From assembly GCA_902609915.1 (NCBI GenBank), contig CACLTO010000002.1, forward strand, positions 21,306 to 85,305: DNA of 64,000 nucleotides. Direction: 5' to 3'. The notes below the pieces were generated by a model that was not told the DNA's origin, searched no databases, and saw nothing but the letters and a program-made list of their open reading frames with translations. Every line of letters starts with the position of its first letter. Position 1 is the stretch's first letter. The stretch is from an uncultured Pelagibacteraceae bacterium. Its GTDB lineage: Bacteria; Pseudomonadota; Alphaproteobacteria; Pelagibacterales; Pelagibacteraceae. A program made the position numbers and the translations under genes. Of the stretch, positions 26,973 to 36,750 are shown piece by piece.

Positions 26973-27709
26973 TTATTACTGGAGGAGCGACCAGAATAGG
27001 TGCTGCAATAGCAAAAAAATTATCGGGGCCAAAAATTGAAATTGTAGTTCACTATAATAAATCTAAATCTAAAGCAGAAAAGCTTAAAAAAGAATTAAAA
27101 AAGAATGGTACTATTGTTTATTTAGTAAAAGCAGATCTGGGTAACGAAAATGATGTTGATAAAATTGTCAAATTTTCAAAAATAAAATTAAAATATTTTG
27201 ACTGTTTAATTAATAATGCCTCCTTATTTGAAAATGATAAATTAGAAAATTTTTCAGTCAAAAGTTGGGATCTTCATTTAAATGCAAATCTTAAAGCACC
27301 TGCATTACTATCAAAAGGTTTTGCCAAAAATACCAGAGGAAAAAATAACAATATAATAAACATTATTGACCAAAGAGTCTTTAAATTAACACCTTACTTT
27401 CTTTCATATACGTTAAGTAAAACGGGCCTTTATACTTTAACCAAAACAAGTGCAATGAGCTTAGCACCAAAAATACGTGTAAATGGCATAGCTCCAGGTC
27501 CAACAATTAAAAATAAAAGACAAACTGAAAAACACTTTAAAAAACAGTATTTTGCCACGCCGTTAAAACAACAAGTTAATGTTAATGAAATCTGTAGTGC
27601 TGTTGACTTTTTTATAAAAAACAGCTCTATTACTGGTCAGGTTTTAGCAATTGACAGTGGACAAAGTTTAAACTGGCAAACACCGGATATAATGGGTGGT
27701 AAAGAATGA
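26954..27709 (+). CDS. Short-chain dehydrogenase, FolM/pteridine-reductase-like
   Basis: The 251-residue SDR has the NAD(P)-binding [16 protein letters not shown] (residues 7-22), the LINNASLF motif (about 85-92) and an active-site YTLSKTGLY segment (Tyr-x3-Lys). The form TGGATRIG is typical of dihydromonapterin/pteridine reductases (FolM, PTR1). Its four-base overlap with folB strongly suggests a role in tetrahydropterin or folate metabolism. A different SDR specificity cannot be excluded. Confidence 0.85.
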   Translation: MEARKIIITGGATRIGAAIAKKLSGPKIEIVVHYNKSKSKAEKLKKELKKNGTIVYLVKADLGNENDVDKIVKFSKIKLKYFDCLINNASLFENDKLENFSVKSWDLHLNANLKAPALLSKGFAKNTRGKNNNIINIIDQRVFKLTPYFLSYTLSKTGLYTLTKTSAMSLAPKIRVNGIAPGPTIKNKRQTEKHFKKQYFATPLKQQVNVNEICSAVDFFIKNSSITGQVLAIDSGQSLNWQTPDIMGGKE

Positions 27710-28131
27710 AAAGAAATAATCTTAGAATAATTAAGATCGATAAATCAAAAAGCTTATTTAATTACGAGAAAAAAATTTTAATTAATGAACTTATTTTAGA
27801 TCTTAAACTTGGTTATTATGATTTTGAAAAAGAGAAATCTCAAAAAATTAAGTTTAGTCTTGAAATTGACTATGAGAATAAAAAACCTACTAACGATAAA
27901 GACATTAAGTCCATAGTAAATTATGGAACAGTGGTTAAATTAATAACAAAACTAGTCAAAAAGAAACACTACAATTTTTTAGAGTCCCTTGCAGAGGCAG
28001 TTTTTGATGAATTATTTAAAGACAAGAGGATTGGTAAGATAATGTTAAAAATTGAAAAATTAGAGATTTTAAAAGACTGCTCATCAGTTGGTATTCAAAT
28101 TACCAAAAAAAGAAGTCATGATAAGTTCTGA
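27706..28131 (+). CDS. folB: Dihydroneopterin aldolase-like protein FolB
   Basis: The 141-residue protein carries the FolB fold signature: [20 protein letters not shown] (the usual L-x-x-x-x-x-G-x-x-x-x-E strand), [12 protein letters not shown], and [14 protein letters not shown] with the conserved glutamate. FolB cleaves dihydroneopterin to 6-hydroxymethyl-dihydropterin on the way to folate. It overlaps both the pteridine-reductase-like gene and uvrC. There is a longer-than-usual N-terminus of about 25 residues. Confidence 0.87.
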   Translation: MKRNNLRIIKIDKSKSLFNYEKKILINELILDLKLGYYDFEKEKSQKIKFSLEIDYENKKPTNDKDIKSIVNYGTVVKLITKLVKKKHYNFLESLAEAVFDELFKDKRIGKIMLKIEKLEILKDCSSVGIQITKKRSHDKF

Positions 28132-29953
28132 AATAGGAAAAGAAGTAATTAAAAAAGAACTCACTCTTATTCCTAAATTACCTGGGGTCTATAGAATGCT
28201 AAATGATAAAGGGGATATTCTTTATGTTGGTAAAGCAAAAAATTTACCAAATAGACTGAAAAGCTATGTATCTGAAAAAAATCATATTATTAGGACTGAG
28301 AGAATGCTCTCACAAACTAGGAAACTAGAGATAACGACTACATCAAATGAAAGTGAGGCACTACTTCTTGAGGCGAATTTAATTAAAAAACATAAACCTA
28401 AATTCAATATTTTATTACGAGATGATAAATCTTTTCCATTTATCTTTATTAGTAATAAAGAAAAATGGCCACAGATAAAAAGACATCGTGGAAAGAAAAC
28501 AAATGAGGGTTTTTATTTCGGGCCCTTTGCATCTGCAGGTTCGGCCAATTGGACAATTAAAATGATACAAAAGATTTTTCATTTAAGAGTTTGTGATGAT
28601 ACAGTTTTTAAAAATAGAGAGCGCCCATGTATTTTATACCAAATTAAAAGATGTTCAGGACCTTGTGTTGGTTATATAGAAAAGGAGGATTACAAAAAAA
28701 CAGTAGATGATGCAATAGAATTTGTATCTGGTAAATCTAGAAAAATACAAAAAAGTCTTTCTGATCAAATGGAAAAGGCAAGCGGGGATTTGGACTTTGA
28801 GAAAGCAACAATTCTAAGAGATAGGATTAAATCTTTGAATATTATTCAATCCTCACAAAGAATTAATGAAGCAAACTTGATCGAGGCAGATGTAATAGCA
28901 GGGTATAAAGAGTCAGGCAAAACTTGTATCCAGGTTTTTTTCTATAGATCAAAACAAAACTGGGGTAATCAAGCTTTTTTTCCAAAACACGACCCAGATG
29001 AAAGATTAAGTAATATAATAAATTCTTTTGTTTCACAATTTTATGAAAATAAAAGTGTCCCATCATCAATAATTTTATCTGAGGAAATTAAAGAGAGGGT
29101 ATTGATTGAAAAGACACTTTCACAAAAAGAGGGTAAGCAGATTAATATCTCTGTGGCTAAAAAAGGCTCAAAGCTAAAAGTAATCAATCAAGCCATTAAA
29201 AATGCTAAAGATAGTTTAAATAGAAAACTTTATGAAAGCCAGAATAACCGAGAATTATTTGAAGCAGTAACTGCTAAATTTAATTTAGAAACAAATATAA
29301 ATCTTATTGAAGTTTATGATAATAGTCATATGCAGGGAGCTAATAGTGTTGGTGCTTTAATATCTTATGGAGATGAAGGATTTATAAAAAAAAGGTACAG
29401 AAAATTTAATATAAAAAACAAAAAAAATGAGCAAGATGACTACGGAATGATGCGTGAAGTTTTAAATAGAAGATTTAAAAAAGCTGTCCAAGAAAAAGAT
29501 AATTATTTATCTTTTCCAGATTTAGTCATGGTTGATGGCGGAAAGGGACAATACTCTATAGCAAGAGAAACCTTAAATGAATTAGGACTCCACGATATCC
29601 CTATTATTGCTATAGCAAAAGGTAAATTTAGAAATAGTGGCAATGAAACTTTTTTTCATAATGGAAAAGAATTCAAATTTACAAAAAATGATCCTACTTT
29701 ATTTTTTCTTCAAAGAATTCGTGACGAATCTCACCGATTTGCGATTAGTGCTCATAGAGCAAAAAGGAAAAAGGGAATAAGTAAATCATTGTTAGATCAA
29801 ATAGAGGGGATCGGCTCAATAAGAAAAAGGGCACTTTTAAATCATTTTGGATCTGCTAGAGCTGTTGAGTCGGCTAGTCTTGATGAGATAAAATCAGTAG
29901 ACGGTGTTGAAGTAAAAGTTGCAAAAAAGATATATAACTTTTTTCACGAATAA
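28118..29953 (+). CDS. uvrC: Excinuclease ABC subunit UvrC
   Basis: The ATG at 28118, inside the end of folB, gives 611 residues; an upstream TTG at 28088 is unnecessary. The N-terminal GIY-YIG nuclease domain is seen as LPGVYRML (Y25) and [14 protein letters not shown] motif lies around residues 215-240 ([14 protein letters not shown]), the RNase H-like nuclease in the middle ([27 protein letters not shown]), and helix-hairpin-helix repeats at the end ([18 protein letters not shown]). It makes both incisions around DNA lesions bound by UvrB. pgsA follows after seven bases. Confidence 0.97.
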   Translation: MISSEIGKEVIKKELTLIPKLPGVYRMLNDKGDILYVGKAKNLPNRLKSYVSEKNHIIRTERMLSQTRKLEITTTSNESEALLLEANLIKKHKPKFNILLRDDKSFPFIFISNKEKWPQIKRHRGKKTNEGFYFGPFASAGSANWTIKMIQKIFHLRVCDDTVFKNRERPCILYQIKRCSGPCVGYIEKEDYKKTVDDAIEFVSGKSRKIQKSLSDQMEKASGDLDFEKATILRDRIKSLNIIQSSQRINEANLIEADVIAGYKESGKTCIQVFFYRSKQNWGNQAFFPKHDPDERLSNIINSFVSQFYENKSVPSSIILSEEIKERVLIEKTLSQKEGKQINISVAKKGSKLKVINQAIKNAKDSLNRKLYESQNNRELFEAVTAKFNLETNINLIEVYDNSHMQGANSVGALISYGDEGFIKKRYRKFNIKNKKNEQDDYGMMREVLNRRFKKAVQEKDNYLSFPDLVMVDGGKGQYSIARETLNELGLHDIPIIAIAKGKFRNSGNETFFHNGKEFKFTKNDPTLFFLQRIRDESHRFAISAHRAKRKKGISKSLLDQIEGIGSIRKRALLNHFGSARAVESASLDEIKSVDGVEVKVAKKIYNFFHE

Positions 29954-29960
29954 AAAAATT

Positions 29961-30545
29961 ATGCTAAACAAAATTCCAAATATTTTAACTATAGGAAGAA
30001 TTTTAATTGTTCCTTTTTTTGTTTTAGCTTTTTACTTACCCGGGTTTTATGGAGACTTGACAGCTTTAATATTATTTATTGTGGCGTCTTTTACAGATTT
30101 TTTAGATGGCATGTTAGCAAGAATTCTTGGTGAAGAGTCTAAGTTAGGTGAATTACTAGATCCAATAGCAGATAAAATTATCGTAGCTACCGCATTAATC
30201 TTGTTAGTAATGGATGGAACAATAAGAAGTTATGAAGTGATTGCAGCAATAATTATTTTAACAAGAGAAATTTTAATTTCAGGTTTAAGAGAATTTTTAG
30301 CTAAGGGAAAAATCAAATTACCTGTTTCAAATTTGGCAAAATTAAAAACAGTTTTGCAAATGGTTTCTATAGCACTGTTACTTTCAGGTGAAACTGGGAA
30401 CAAAATAATTAATTTTCAAGATTACAATGCTCAAACAATAGGAATAATCCTTTTATGGTTATCGGCTGCTCTAACACTTTTTACTGGTTATGAATATATG
30501 CGTAGAGGAATTGATCATGCAATATCAGAGGATAATAAAGATTAG
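29961..30545 (+). CDS. pgsA: CDP-diacylglycerol-glycerol-3-phosphate 3-phosphatidyltransferase
   Basis: The ATG at 29961 gives a 194-residue membrane enzyme; the frame also extends into uvrC from a TTG at 29919 but this is not needed. The CDP-alcohol phosphotransferase signature is complete: D46-x2-D49-G-x2-A-R54, then G63-x3-D67-x3-D71. Several hydrophobic segments (VPFFVLAFYL, ALILFIVASF, SIALLL, IGIILLWL) indicate an inner-membrane protein. It makes phosphatidylglycerol phosphate. The uvrC-pgsA order is common in proteobacteria. Its TAG shares bases with the convergent ilvE stop. Confidence 0.95.
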   Translation: MLNKIPNILTIGRILIVPFFVLAFYLPGFYGDLTALILFIVASFTDFLDGMLARILGEESKLGELLDPIADKIIVATALILLVMDGTIRSYEVIAAIIILTREILISGLREFLAKGKIKLPVSNLAKLKTVLQMVSIALLLSGETGNKIINFQDYNAQTIGIILLWLSAALTLFTGYEYMRRGIDHAISEDNKD

Positions 30546-31423
30546 GCTGCCTTATTATTCCTAACCAAGGATTGATAACTCTCATTTAAACCAATAATCA
30601 AATCACAAACTTTAAATTGATTTTCAGCGATACAAGATACTGGAGTAACCTCTGCTGCTGTACCTGTTAAAAAACATCCTACAAAATTTTTTAATTCATC
30701 TGGATTAATTTTTCTCTCATTAACCTTGATATTTTTAGATTTTGCAATTTCAATTACGGTTCTTCTGGTTATTCCATCCAAAAAAGAGTCGGGTACAGGA
30801 GTGTGGAGTTCACCATTCTTATCTTTAAAAAAAATATTAGCTCCCGTAGCTTCAGCAATATTTCCTTCATGGTCCAACATTAAAGAGTCTGTAAAACCAT
30901 TTTTTTCAGCTTCATGTTTTGATAGTGTGCAGATCATATATAAGCCCGAGGCTTTTGTATCCCAAGGTATTGTATTTGGTGCAGGTCTTCTCCAATTAGA
31001 AATATTTAATTTTATTCCTTCAATCTTTAATTTCGGATCAAAATAAGAGCCCCACTCCCAAGTAGCTATTGCAACATGAATTTTTGTTTGTTGAGCTGAG
31101 ATAGCCATCATTTCACTTCCCCTCCATGCTACAGGTCTAACATATCCGTTTTCAACTCTTTGATTTTTAATTATAGAATTTGATGCGGCATTTATCTCAT
31201 CTTCAGTAAAGGGTATTTCAAATCCCATTCTTTTTGCAGAGTAAAAAAACCTTGAAGTATGTTCCTCTAATTTAAAAATTGACCCCTCATAAACTCTCTC
31301 ACCCTCAAAAACACAACTAGCATAATGTAAACCGTGGCTTAAAACATGTACTTTAACATCAGACCAATCCACTAATTTGCCATTGTACCATATGTTTCCT
31401 GATCTTTTGTCGTAAGGTATCAT
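30542..31423 (-). CDS. ilvE: Branched-chain amino acid aminotransferase
   Basis: The 293-residue class IV PLP enzyme opens IPYDKRSGNIWYNGKLVDW and has VHVLSHGLHYASCVFEGERVY. The PLP lysine lies in WDTKASGLYMICTLSKHEAEKNG, and family motifs EATGANIFF and GITRRTVIEIAK follow. It performs the last step of valine, leucine and isoleucine synthesis. D-amino-acid or aminodeoxychorismate variants share the fold, but this length and motif set fit IlvE. It is divergent from the petP-like regulator. Confidence 0.93.
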   Translation of the reverse strand: MIPYDKRSGNIWYNGKLVDWSDVKVHVLSHGLHYASCVFEGERVYEGSIFKLEEHTSRFFYSAKRMGFEIPFTEDEINAASNSIIKNQRVENGYVRPVAWRGSEMMAISAQQTKIHVAIATWEWGSYFDPKLKIEGIKLNISNWRRPAPNTIPWDTKASGLYMICTLSKHEAEKNGFTDSLMLDHEGNIAEATGANIFFKDKNGELHTPVPDSFLDGITRRTVIEIAKSKNIKVNERKINPDELKNFVGCFLTGTAAEVTPVSCIAENQFKVCDLIIGLNESYQSLVRNNKAA

Positions 31424-31492
31424 GTATGAAATTTAAAAATATTACTGAAAAATATCTGTGTATATATAATATGTCAATATAACTTACCTGTG

Positions 31493-31930
31493 ATGAAAGA
31501 GCTTTTATATTTAAAAGATGAACAATTAAAACACTTAATTGAAAAATTATTTATAGGTTATAGAGAAACATTTTCAGATTCTAAAAAAATTCTAAACAAA
31601 TATCATATTGGTTTAGCTCACCAAAAGACAATACACCTAATATCCATGTATGAGGGAATTTCAATATCAGAGCTTATGAGAAAACTTAAGGTTACCAAAC
31701 AAAGTCTAAATAGGGTCTTAAAGGACTTAATAAAATTAGATGCCATTTTCTTCAATAAAGATATCAATGACACTAGAATAAAGCATATTTTCCTAAATGA
31801 AAAAGGAAAAAAAATTTTTAACGAAATTTTTGAAATCCAGAAGAAAAGAATTTATAATGCTTTGCTTAATTCTAGCTCACAAGAAGTTCTAAATTTTGAC
31901 GAAGTTTTAAAAAAAATAATTAATGGATGA
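31493..31930 (+). CDS. petP: MarR-family regulator, PetP-like
   Basis: The ATG at 31493 is preferred to the GTG just before it. The 145-residue protein has a winged-helix MarR domain: HQKTIHLISMYEGISISELMR as the recognition region, LKVTKQSLNRVLKDLIKLD, and the wing DTRIKHIFLNEKGKK. It overlaps the downstream response regulator by eight bases. MarR-plus-OmpR pairs of this kind are called petP-petR in Rhodobacter, where they affect cytochrome bc1 expression. The name is based on that arrangement, so the target genes here are uncertain. Confidence 0.82.
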   Translation: MKELLYLKDEQLKHLIEKLFIGYRETFSDSKKILNKYHIGLAHQKTIHLISMYEGISISELMRKLKVTKQSLNRVLKDLIKLDAIFFNKDINDTRIKHIFLNEKGKKIFNEIFEIQKKRIYNALLNSSSQEVLNFDEVLKKIING

Positions 31931-32600
31931 TTTCAGCGCACATATCTTAGTAGTGGATGATGACGAGGGTATTCGATCTTTAGTAAAAAAGTATTTAAAT
32001 GAAAAAAAATACTTGGTTACAACAGCTAATAGTGCTGAAAAAGCTAAGGAAAAAATCGAAATTATCAAATTTGATTTAATTATTTTAGATATAATGATGC
32101 CTGGAAAAAGTGGTCTTGATTTTTTGAATGAACATAAAAAAGATATTAGTACTCCAATAATTTTATTGACAGCTAAAGGTGAACCTAATGAAAGAATTGA
32201 GGGATTAGAGATGGGTGCTGATGATTATTTAGCAAAACCTTTTGAGCCGAAAGAACTTGATTTACGAATAAAAAATATAATTAATAAAACTAAAGAAAAT
32301 AATTCAAAAAGAATCATTGAGTTTGCAAAAGTTAAAATTGATTTGAATAAACAAGTAATTTTTCAAAATGATTTAGAGTTTAAAATCAACGTCACTGAGA
32401 AAACAATATTGGAAAAAATGATAAATAATCCTGGAAAAGTATTTGCCAGAGAAGAAATAGGTAAATTTATTGATTTGGATAAAGAAAGATCAATTGACGT
32501 AATCATAACAAGATTAAGAAAAAAAATTGAGGTTGATCCAAAAAACCCAAAATTTCTTCAAACAATAAGAGGAGTGGGATATGTTTTATGGATTGAGTAA
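31923..32600 (+). CDS. petR: OmpR-family response regulator, PetR-like
   Basis: The 225-residue regulator has a receiver domain with the acidic pocket VVDDDEG (residues 10-16), phosphoacceptor D56 in LDIMMPG, and the conserved lysine in LAKPFEP. A C-terminal winged-helix DNA-binding domain ends SIDVIITRLRKKIEVDPKNP and TIRGVGYVLW. It is encoded between the MarR-like gene and a sensor kinase, overlapping both. It presumably receives phosphate from that kinase and controls respiratory or envelope genes. Confidence 0.92.
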   Translation: MDDFSAHILVVDDDEGIRSLVKKYLNEKKYLVTTANSAEKAKEKIEIIKFDLIILDIMMPGKSGLDFLNEHKKDISTPIILLTAKGEPNERIEGLEMGADDYLAKPFEPKELDLRIKNIINKTKENNSKRIIEFAKVKIDLNKQVIFQNDLEFKINVTEKTILEKMINNPGKVFAREEIGKFIDLDKERSIDVIITRLRKKIEVDPKNPKFLQTIRGVGYVLWIE

Positions 32601-33900
32601 ATTTTTTAAAAATCTGTTGCCTAAACGACTATTTTATAGAGCGTTACTAATAGTTGCTATACCAGTGATTTTAATTCAATTAACTATCACTATAGTTTTT
32701 TTTGATAGTCTTTGGATAAAAACTAACAAAGGTATGACTAGAGCTTTAGTGAGTGAGATACAAACTTTCATTGAAGTTTACAGTAATGATAATTATGAAA
32801 AAGAAGAAATAAAAAATATTTTTTCTTTATATCAAGATTTGAATATTGAATTTGTTGAAGACAAAAATTTTAAATTTTCTTTTGATGAACGATGGTTCAG
32901 TCCTATAGATAGAACTCTTAGAAGAGAGTTGAAATCTAAATTTGGGCCTGAAATTTTTTGGTTTAACACGACAAACTACAAAGAATTATTTGATTTAAGA
33001 ATTAAATATCAAAATGGATATTTTAAATTTTTAGTTCCCAAAGACAGGCTTACAAGCACCTCTGCAAGATTATTTGGACTATGGATAACAGTTCCTGCTT
33101 TTATAGTTGTTATCATATCATTAATATTTTTAAAGAATCAAACAAGACCAATAACAGCTTTAGCAAAAGCAGCCGAAAAATTTGGTAAAGGGGAAAATGT
33201 TGACCAATTTAAACCCTCTGGTGCAGCTGAGATACGTCAAGCAGGTTACGAATTTGAGAGAATGAGAAAAAGGATAATGAGGCATCTAAATCAAAGATCA
33301 GAAATGTTATCAGGTATTAGTCATGATTTACGAACTCCTCTTACAAGAATGAAATTACAAACAGCATTTATAAAAGATAAGTCAACAGCAGAAAAGTTAA
33401 CCGAAGACATTAATGAAATGGAAAAAATGCTTAATGAATATCTTCAGTTTACAAGCTCATCATTTGTAGAAAAAGATGAATTATTTGATCTAAGTGAGTT
33501 AATGGATGAAATTATAGACAAATATAACAATAGAAATATATCTAGAGATATTCCATCAAGAATTTACTTTAATGGCAGAAAAAATTTGATTAAACGATGT
33601 TTTAATAATCTTATAGAAAATTCTATAAGATATGGAAATAAGCTAAATGTTGAACTATCGAAGAAAAAACTAAATTTAGTTGTCAAAGTTGAGGATGACG
33701 GGCCTGGCATTCCAGAAAATGAATATGAAAATGTATTTAAACCTTTTTATAAAATTGATAAAGGAAGAGCAGACTCAAAATCAAGCGTAGGTTTGGGTTT
33801 ATCAATAGCTTCTGATATTGTTCGATCACATGGAGGTAATATCAGATTAAATAAATCCTCCTTAAATGGACTAGAGGTTAAGATTTTTTTGCCCGTTTAA
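32581..33900 (+). CDS. Sensor histidine kinase, EnvZ-like
   Basis: The 439-residue inner-membrane kinase has a first transmembrane helix around residues 18-42 (ALLIVAIPVILIQLTITIVF), a periplasmic domain of about 110 residues, and a second helix around 160-183. A HAMP linker is followed by the phosphoacceptor histidine in SGISHDLRTPLTRMK (H about 247) and the ATPase boxes FNNLIENSIRYG, EDDGPGIPENE and SVGLGLSIAS. It overlaps the regulator gene by 20 bases, so the two are a cognate pair. The signal sensed is unknown. The 3' end overlaps the convergent ubiK-like gene by 23 bases. Confidence 0.93.
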   Translation: MFYGLSKFFKNLLPKRLFYRALLIVAIPVILIQLTITIVFFDSLWIKTNKGMTRALVSEIQTFIEVYSNDNYEKEEIKNIFSLYQDLNIEFVEDKNFKFSFDERWFSPIDRTLRRELKSKFGPEIFWFNTTNYKELFDLRIKYQNGYFKFLVPKDRLTSTSARLFGLWITVPAFIVVIISLIFLKNQTRPITALAKAAEKFGKGENVDQFKPSGAAEIRQAGYEFERMRKRIMRHLNQRSEMLSGISHDLRTPLTRMKLQTAFIKDKSTAEKLTEDINEMEKMLNEYLQFTSSSFVEKDELFDLSELMDEIIDKYNNRNISRDIPSRIYFNGRKNLIKRCFNNLIENSIRYGNKLNVELSKKKLNLVVKVEDDGPGIPENEYENVFKPFYKIDKGRADSKSSVGLGLSIASDIVRSHGGNIRLNKSSLNGLEVKIFLPV

Positions 33901-34126
33901 TTTTTTTTGTTTTAGTTTTATTTTTTTCAAGTTTTTTTTCTAGTATTTCAACTCTTTTAGACAAAACATCAAATTCATCTTTACTAGTTAGCTTCATTTT
34001 AAATACAATTTCATCTCTTTTTGATTTTAGAATATTAACCATTTCACTTGCTAAATCTCTAGAAGAAATTAAACCTTGTTCCAATAACTTAGAAATCTTA
34101 TCAAACATAAATTTTGAATTTTTCAT
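33878..34126 (-). CDS. ubiK: UbiK-like (BMFP domain) accessory protein
   Basis: The 82-residue coiled-coil protein resembles the BMFP/YqiC family: SKFMFDKISKLLEQGLISSR followed by LTSKDEFDVLSKRVEILEKKLEK, a trimerising coiled coil, and a lysine tail. UbiK of E. coli assists aerobic ubiquinone biosynthesis, and relatives interact with membranes. It lies between the sensor kinase (convergent, overlapping) and lgt (divergent, 50 bases). The family is likely; function is by analogy. Confidence 0.8.
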   Translation of the reverse strand: MKNSKFMFDKISKLLEQGLISSRDLASEMVNILKSKRDEIVFKMKLTSKDEFDVLSKRVEILEKKLEKNKTKTKKIKRAKKS

Positions 34127-34176
34127 ATATTTACTAATTTAATTATTATATCTTTACCTTATTATTTTAATTTAAA

Positions 34177-34953
34177 ATGTTCATTAATAATTTTGACCCA
34201 GTTGCTTTTAGTATATTCTCACTTAACTTTCGATGGTATTCTTTAGCCTATGTATTTGGAATAATAATAGGATGGATTTTAGCTAAAAAATTTTTCATCA
34301 AAAATGATAAAATTATAGAAAAATTTGATGATTACATAACTTTTTTAATTATAGGTATTATTGTTGGAGGAAGACTAGGTTATGTAATATTTTACAATTT
34401 AGATTACTATATAAATAATATATTAGAAATTTTTATTATTTGGCAAGGCGGTATGTCATTTCACGGGGGACTTTTAGGAGTTATTCTTACAAGTATTTGG
34501 TTTGCAAAAAAAAACAATCAAGATCCATATGTTTATCTTGATATTGTATCAACTGTAGCGCCTATTGGAATTTTCTTTGGAAGAGTTGCTAATTTTATTA
34601 ACTCTGAACTATATGGTACAGAGACAAGTTTGCCATGGGGAGTAAAGTTTATTCAAATAGACAATTTATATCGCCACCCCTCGCAGCTCTATGAAGCATT
34701 TTTTGAGGGAATATTGTTATTTTTTATATTGCTTTATTTAAGAAAAAAATTTTGGAAAAAAAATCCAGGATTTATTTCAGGAATGTTTTTATTAATTTAT
34801 TCTGCATTTAGATTTTTTATAGAATTTTTAAGAGTGCCAGATGAGCATTTGGGCTATATCTTGTTAGGTCTAAGTATGGGACAAATAATTAGCTTAATAT
34901 TTTTAATAATTGGTATTTATTTAAGTTTTTTAAAATATGCCATCGAAAAATAA
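34177..34953 (+). CDS. lgt: Prolipoprotein diacylglyceryl transferase
   Basis: The 258-residue inner-membrane enzyme attaches diacylglycerol to the lipobox cysteine of prelipoproteins. It is strongly hydrophobic, with about seven membrane segments. Recognisable are FRWYSLAYVFGIIIGW, the GGRLGYVIFYN motif, WQGGMSFHGGLLG, GRVANFINSELYG with the conserved Arg and Asn, and RHPSQLYEAFFEG. The 3' end overlaps midA by 17 bases. Confidence 0.96.
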   Translation: MFINNFDPVAFSIFSLNFRWYSLAYVFGIIIGWILAKKFFIKNDKIIEKFDDYITFLIIGIIVGGRLGYVIFYNLDYYINNILEIFIIWQGGMSFHGGLLGVILTSIWFAKKNNQDPYVYLDIVSTVAPIGIFFGRVANFINSELYGTETSLPWGVKFIQIDNLYRHPSQLYEAFFEGILLFFILLYLRKKFWKKNPGFISGMFLLIYSAFRFFIEFLRVPDEHLGYILLGLSMGQIISLIFLIIGIYLSFLKYAIEK

Positions 34954-35983
34954 TTTTAGTATTCCTTTAGATAAGTTTATAGATTTAGCTCTTTACGATA
35001 AAAAAATTGGTTACTACATGAAAAAAAATCCTTTTGGAAAAGATGGTGATTTCGTTACAGCACCCAACATTTCAAGATTATTTTCTGAGGTGATAGCTAT
35101 TTGGACAATAGGGTTTTGGGAAAATTTAGGTTCTCCTAAAAATTTTAATTTAGTTGAGCTTGGAGCAGGAAATGGTTCGATGATGAAGATATTGATTGAA
35201 ACTTTTAAAAAATTTCCAAATTTTTTTAATTCTTGTAACATTATAATTCATGAAAAAAGTCCAAAACTTATCAAAAATCAAAAGAAAGAATTATTAAAAG
35301 AAAAGGTGACCTGGGTCTCAGATATTGAAAAAATTAAGCCTAGTCAAACTATTTTTATTGCAAATGAATTTTTTGACTCAATAGCAATTAAACAATTCAT
35401 TAAAATAAATAACCTATGGTTTGAGAGATATGTAAATATTAAAAACAAAAAAAAACCCTTTTTTTTTTGTAAAAAAATCAATATGAAAAAATTTGAGAAA
35501 AAAATTAATTACAGTATTTCTAAAGACCAAAATTTTATTGAATATTCATTACTTAGCGTAAAATATTTGAAAAAAATCGCTAAAATTATAAAAAAAAATA
35601 ATGGTGGATTATTAATTATAGATTATGGGTATTTTGAAAAAAAAATGACAGATACTCTGAAAGCAATATCAAATCACAAATATAAGGATATTTTAAAAAA
35701 AGTTGGAAAGTCAGATATCACGTACAATATAAATTTTTATTTATTTAAAAAAATAATTAAGAGATTTGGTGGTTTAAATAATATTATGACTACACAAGGA
35801 GACTTTTTAGTAAAAATGGGGATTAAAAAAAGAGCTGAGATAATATCTAAAAATAAAAATTTCTCAGAAAAAACAGATATTTATTTTAGATTAAAAAGAC
35901 TCATTGATGAAAACCATATGGGAAATATATTTAAAGTTATGTTCGTAAAAAAACAAAAAAATAATTTTAAAATGGGGTTTTAA
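34937..35983 (+). CDS. midA: MidA/NDUFAF7-family SAM-dependent methyltransferase
   Basis: The 348-residue protein belongs to the COG1565 family, including mitochondrial NDUFAF7, which methylates an arginine of a complex I subunit. Family features are IGYYMKKNPFGKDGDFVTAPNIS (shortened Y-Y-x-x-x-x-P-F-G-x-x-G-D-F-x-T-x-P), the SAM motif LVELGAGNGSMMKIL, and FIANEFFDSIAIKQF. It is very lysine-rich, as expected from the base composition. The stop TAA is immediately followed, in the same frame, by the pgeF coding region. Confidence 0.9.
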   Translation: MPSKNNFSIPLDKFIDLALYDKKIGYYMKKNPFGKDGDFVTAPNISRLFSEVIAIWTIGFWENLGSPKNFNLVELGAGNGSMMKILIETFKKFPNFFNSCNIIIHEKSPKLIKNQKKELLKEKVTWVSDIEKIKPSQTIFIANEFFDSIAIKQFIKINNLWFERYVNIKNKKKPFFFCKKINMKKFEKKINYSISKDQNFIEYSLLSVKYLKKIAKIIKKNNGGLLIIDYGYFEKKMTDTLKAISNHKYKDILKKVGKSDITYNINFYLFKKIIKRFGGLNNIMTTQGDFLVKMGIKKRAEIISKNKNFSEKTDIYFRLKRLIDENHMGNIFKVMFVKKQKNNFKMGF

Positions 35984-36742
35984 CTGATTTTTTCAAAAAA
36001 ATTATCCAAATTTAAAAAAATTAAGCATGGTTTTTTTAATAAAAGTGGTGGTAGATCAAAAGGTATTTATAAAAGTTTAAATTGTGGGGTTGGCTCAAAA
36101 GATAAAAAAACAAAAGTTTTACAAAATTTAAATATTGTAAAGAACAAAATTAGTAAAAATGCCAAAAATATATTTCTGGTTCATCAAGTACATAGTAATA
36201 AATTTGTTTTTTTAAATAATATTCCAAAAAAATTTAGTAGATTCAAAGCGGACGCGATAATTACAAATGTTAAAAAATTACCAATAGCTGTTTTAACAGC
36301 GGATTGTGCACCAGTTTTACTTTACAGTCATAAAAAAAAAATGATAGCTGTTATTCATGCGGGATGGAAGGGAGCTATTAAGGGAATCATCTCAAAAGTG
36401 ATAAGCTTCATGATAAATAAAGGTTGTGCGACAAATGATATAACTGCTGCAATCGGTCCATGTATTGCTCAAAAAAATTATAAAGTGAAAGACGATTTCA
36501 AAAAAAAATTTTTAAAAAAAAATAAAAAAAATATTATATTTTTTAAAAAAAGAAAAAATCTAATATATTTTAATCTTCCTAACTATGTAAAATCTCAACT
36601 TAAATTAATGAAAATATCAAAAATTGAGACAATAAATATTGATACTTTCGATAAAAAAAATAAATTTTTTAGTGCAAGACAGTCCTTAACTTCGAATCAT
36701 GATGATTATGGTAGAAATATTTCCTTAATTATGATTAATTAG
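35984..36742 (+). CDS. pgeF: Laccase-domain purine nucleoside phosphorylase/oxidase family (PgeF/YfiH), non-ATG start
   Basis: The coding region runs from right after the midA stop to 36742 (252 residues). The first in-frame ATG, at 36341, is far inside the conserved domain. Family metal ligands are upstream of or beside it: H70 in VHQVHSN, C108 in TADCAPVLL and H125 in HAGWKGA. The start is therefore non-canonical, most likely CTG at 35984 or ATT at 35987, with GGGG a few bases upstream. Relatives cleave or deaminate purine nucleosides or act in cell-wall editing. The short 133-residue version is rejected. It is in the same frame as midA, so readthrough of the TAA is another possibility. Confidence 0.88.
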   Translation: MIFSKKLSKFKKIKHGFFNKSGGRSKGIYKSLNCGVGSKDKKTKVLQNLNIVKNKISKNAKNIFLVHQVHSNKFVFLNNIPKKFSRFKADAIITNVKKLPIAVLTADCAPVLLYSHKKKMIAVIHAGWKGAIKGIISKVISFMINKGCATNDITAAIGPCIAQKNYKVKDDFKKKFLKKNKKNIIFFKKRKNLIYFNLPNYVKSQLKLMKISKIETINIDTFDKKNKFFSARQSLTSNHDDYGRNISLIMIN

Positions 36743-36750
36743 TGTTTTCA

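Noticed and set aside
26954..27709. Fatty-acid 3-oxoacyl reductase FabG
   Set aside because: The TGGATRIG motif and overlap with folB fit pteridine reductase better, although specificity remains unproven.
36341..36742. 133-residue version of pgeF
   Set aside because: It would drop the H70 and C108 metal ligands and half of the conserved domain, while the upstream frame is open and conserved in motif.
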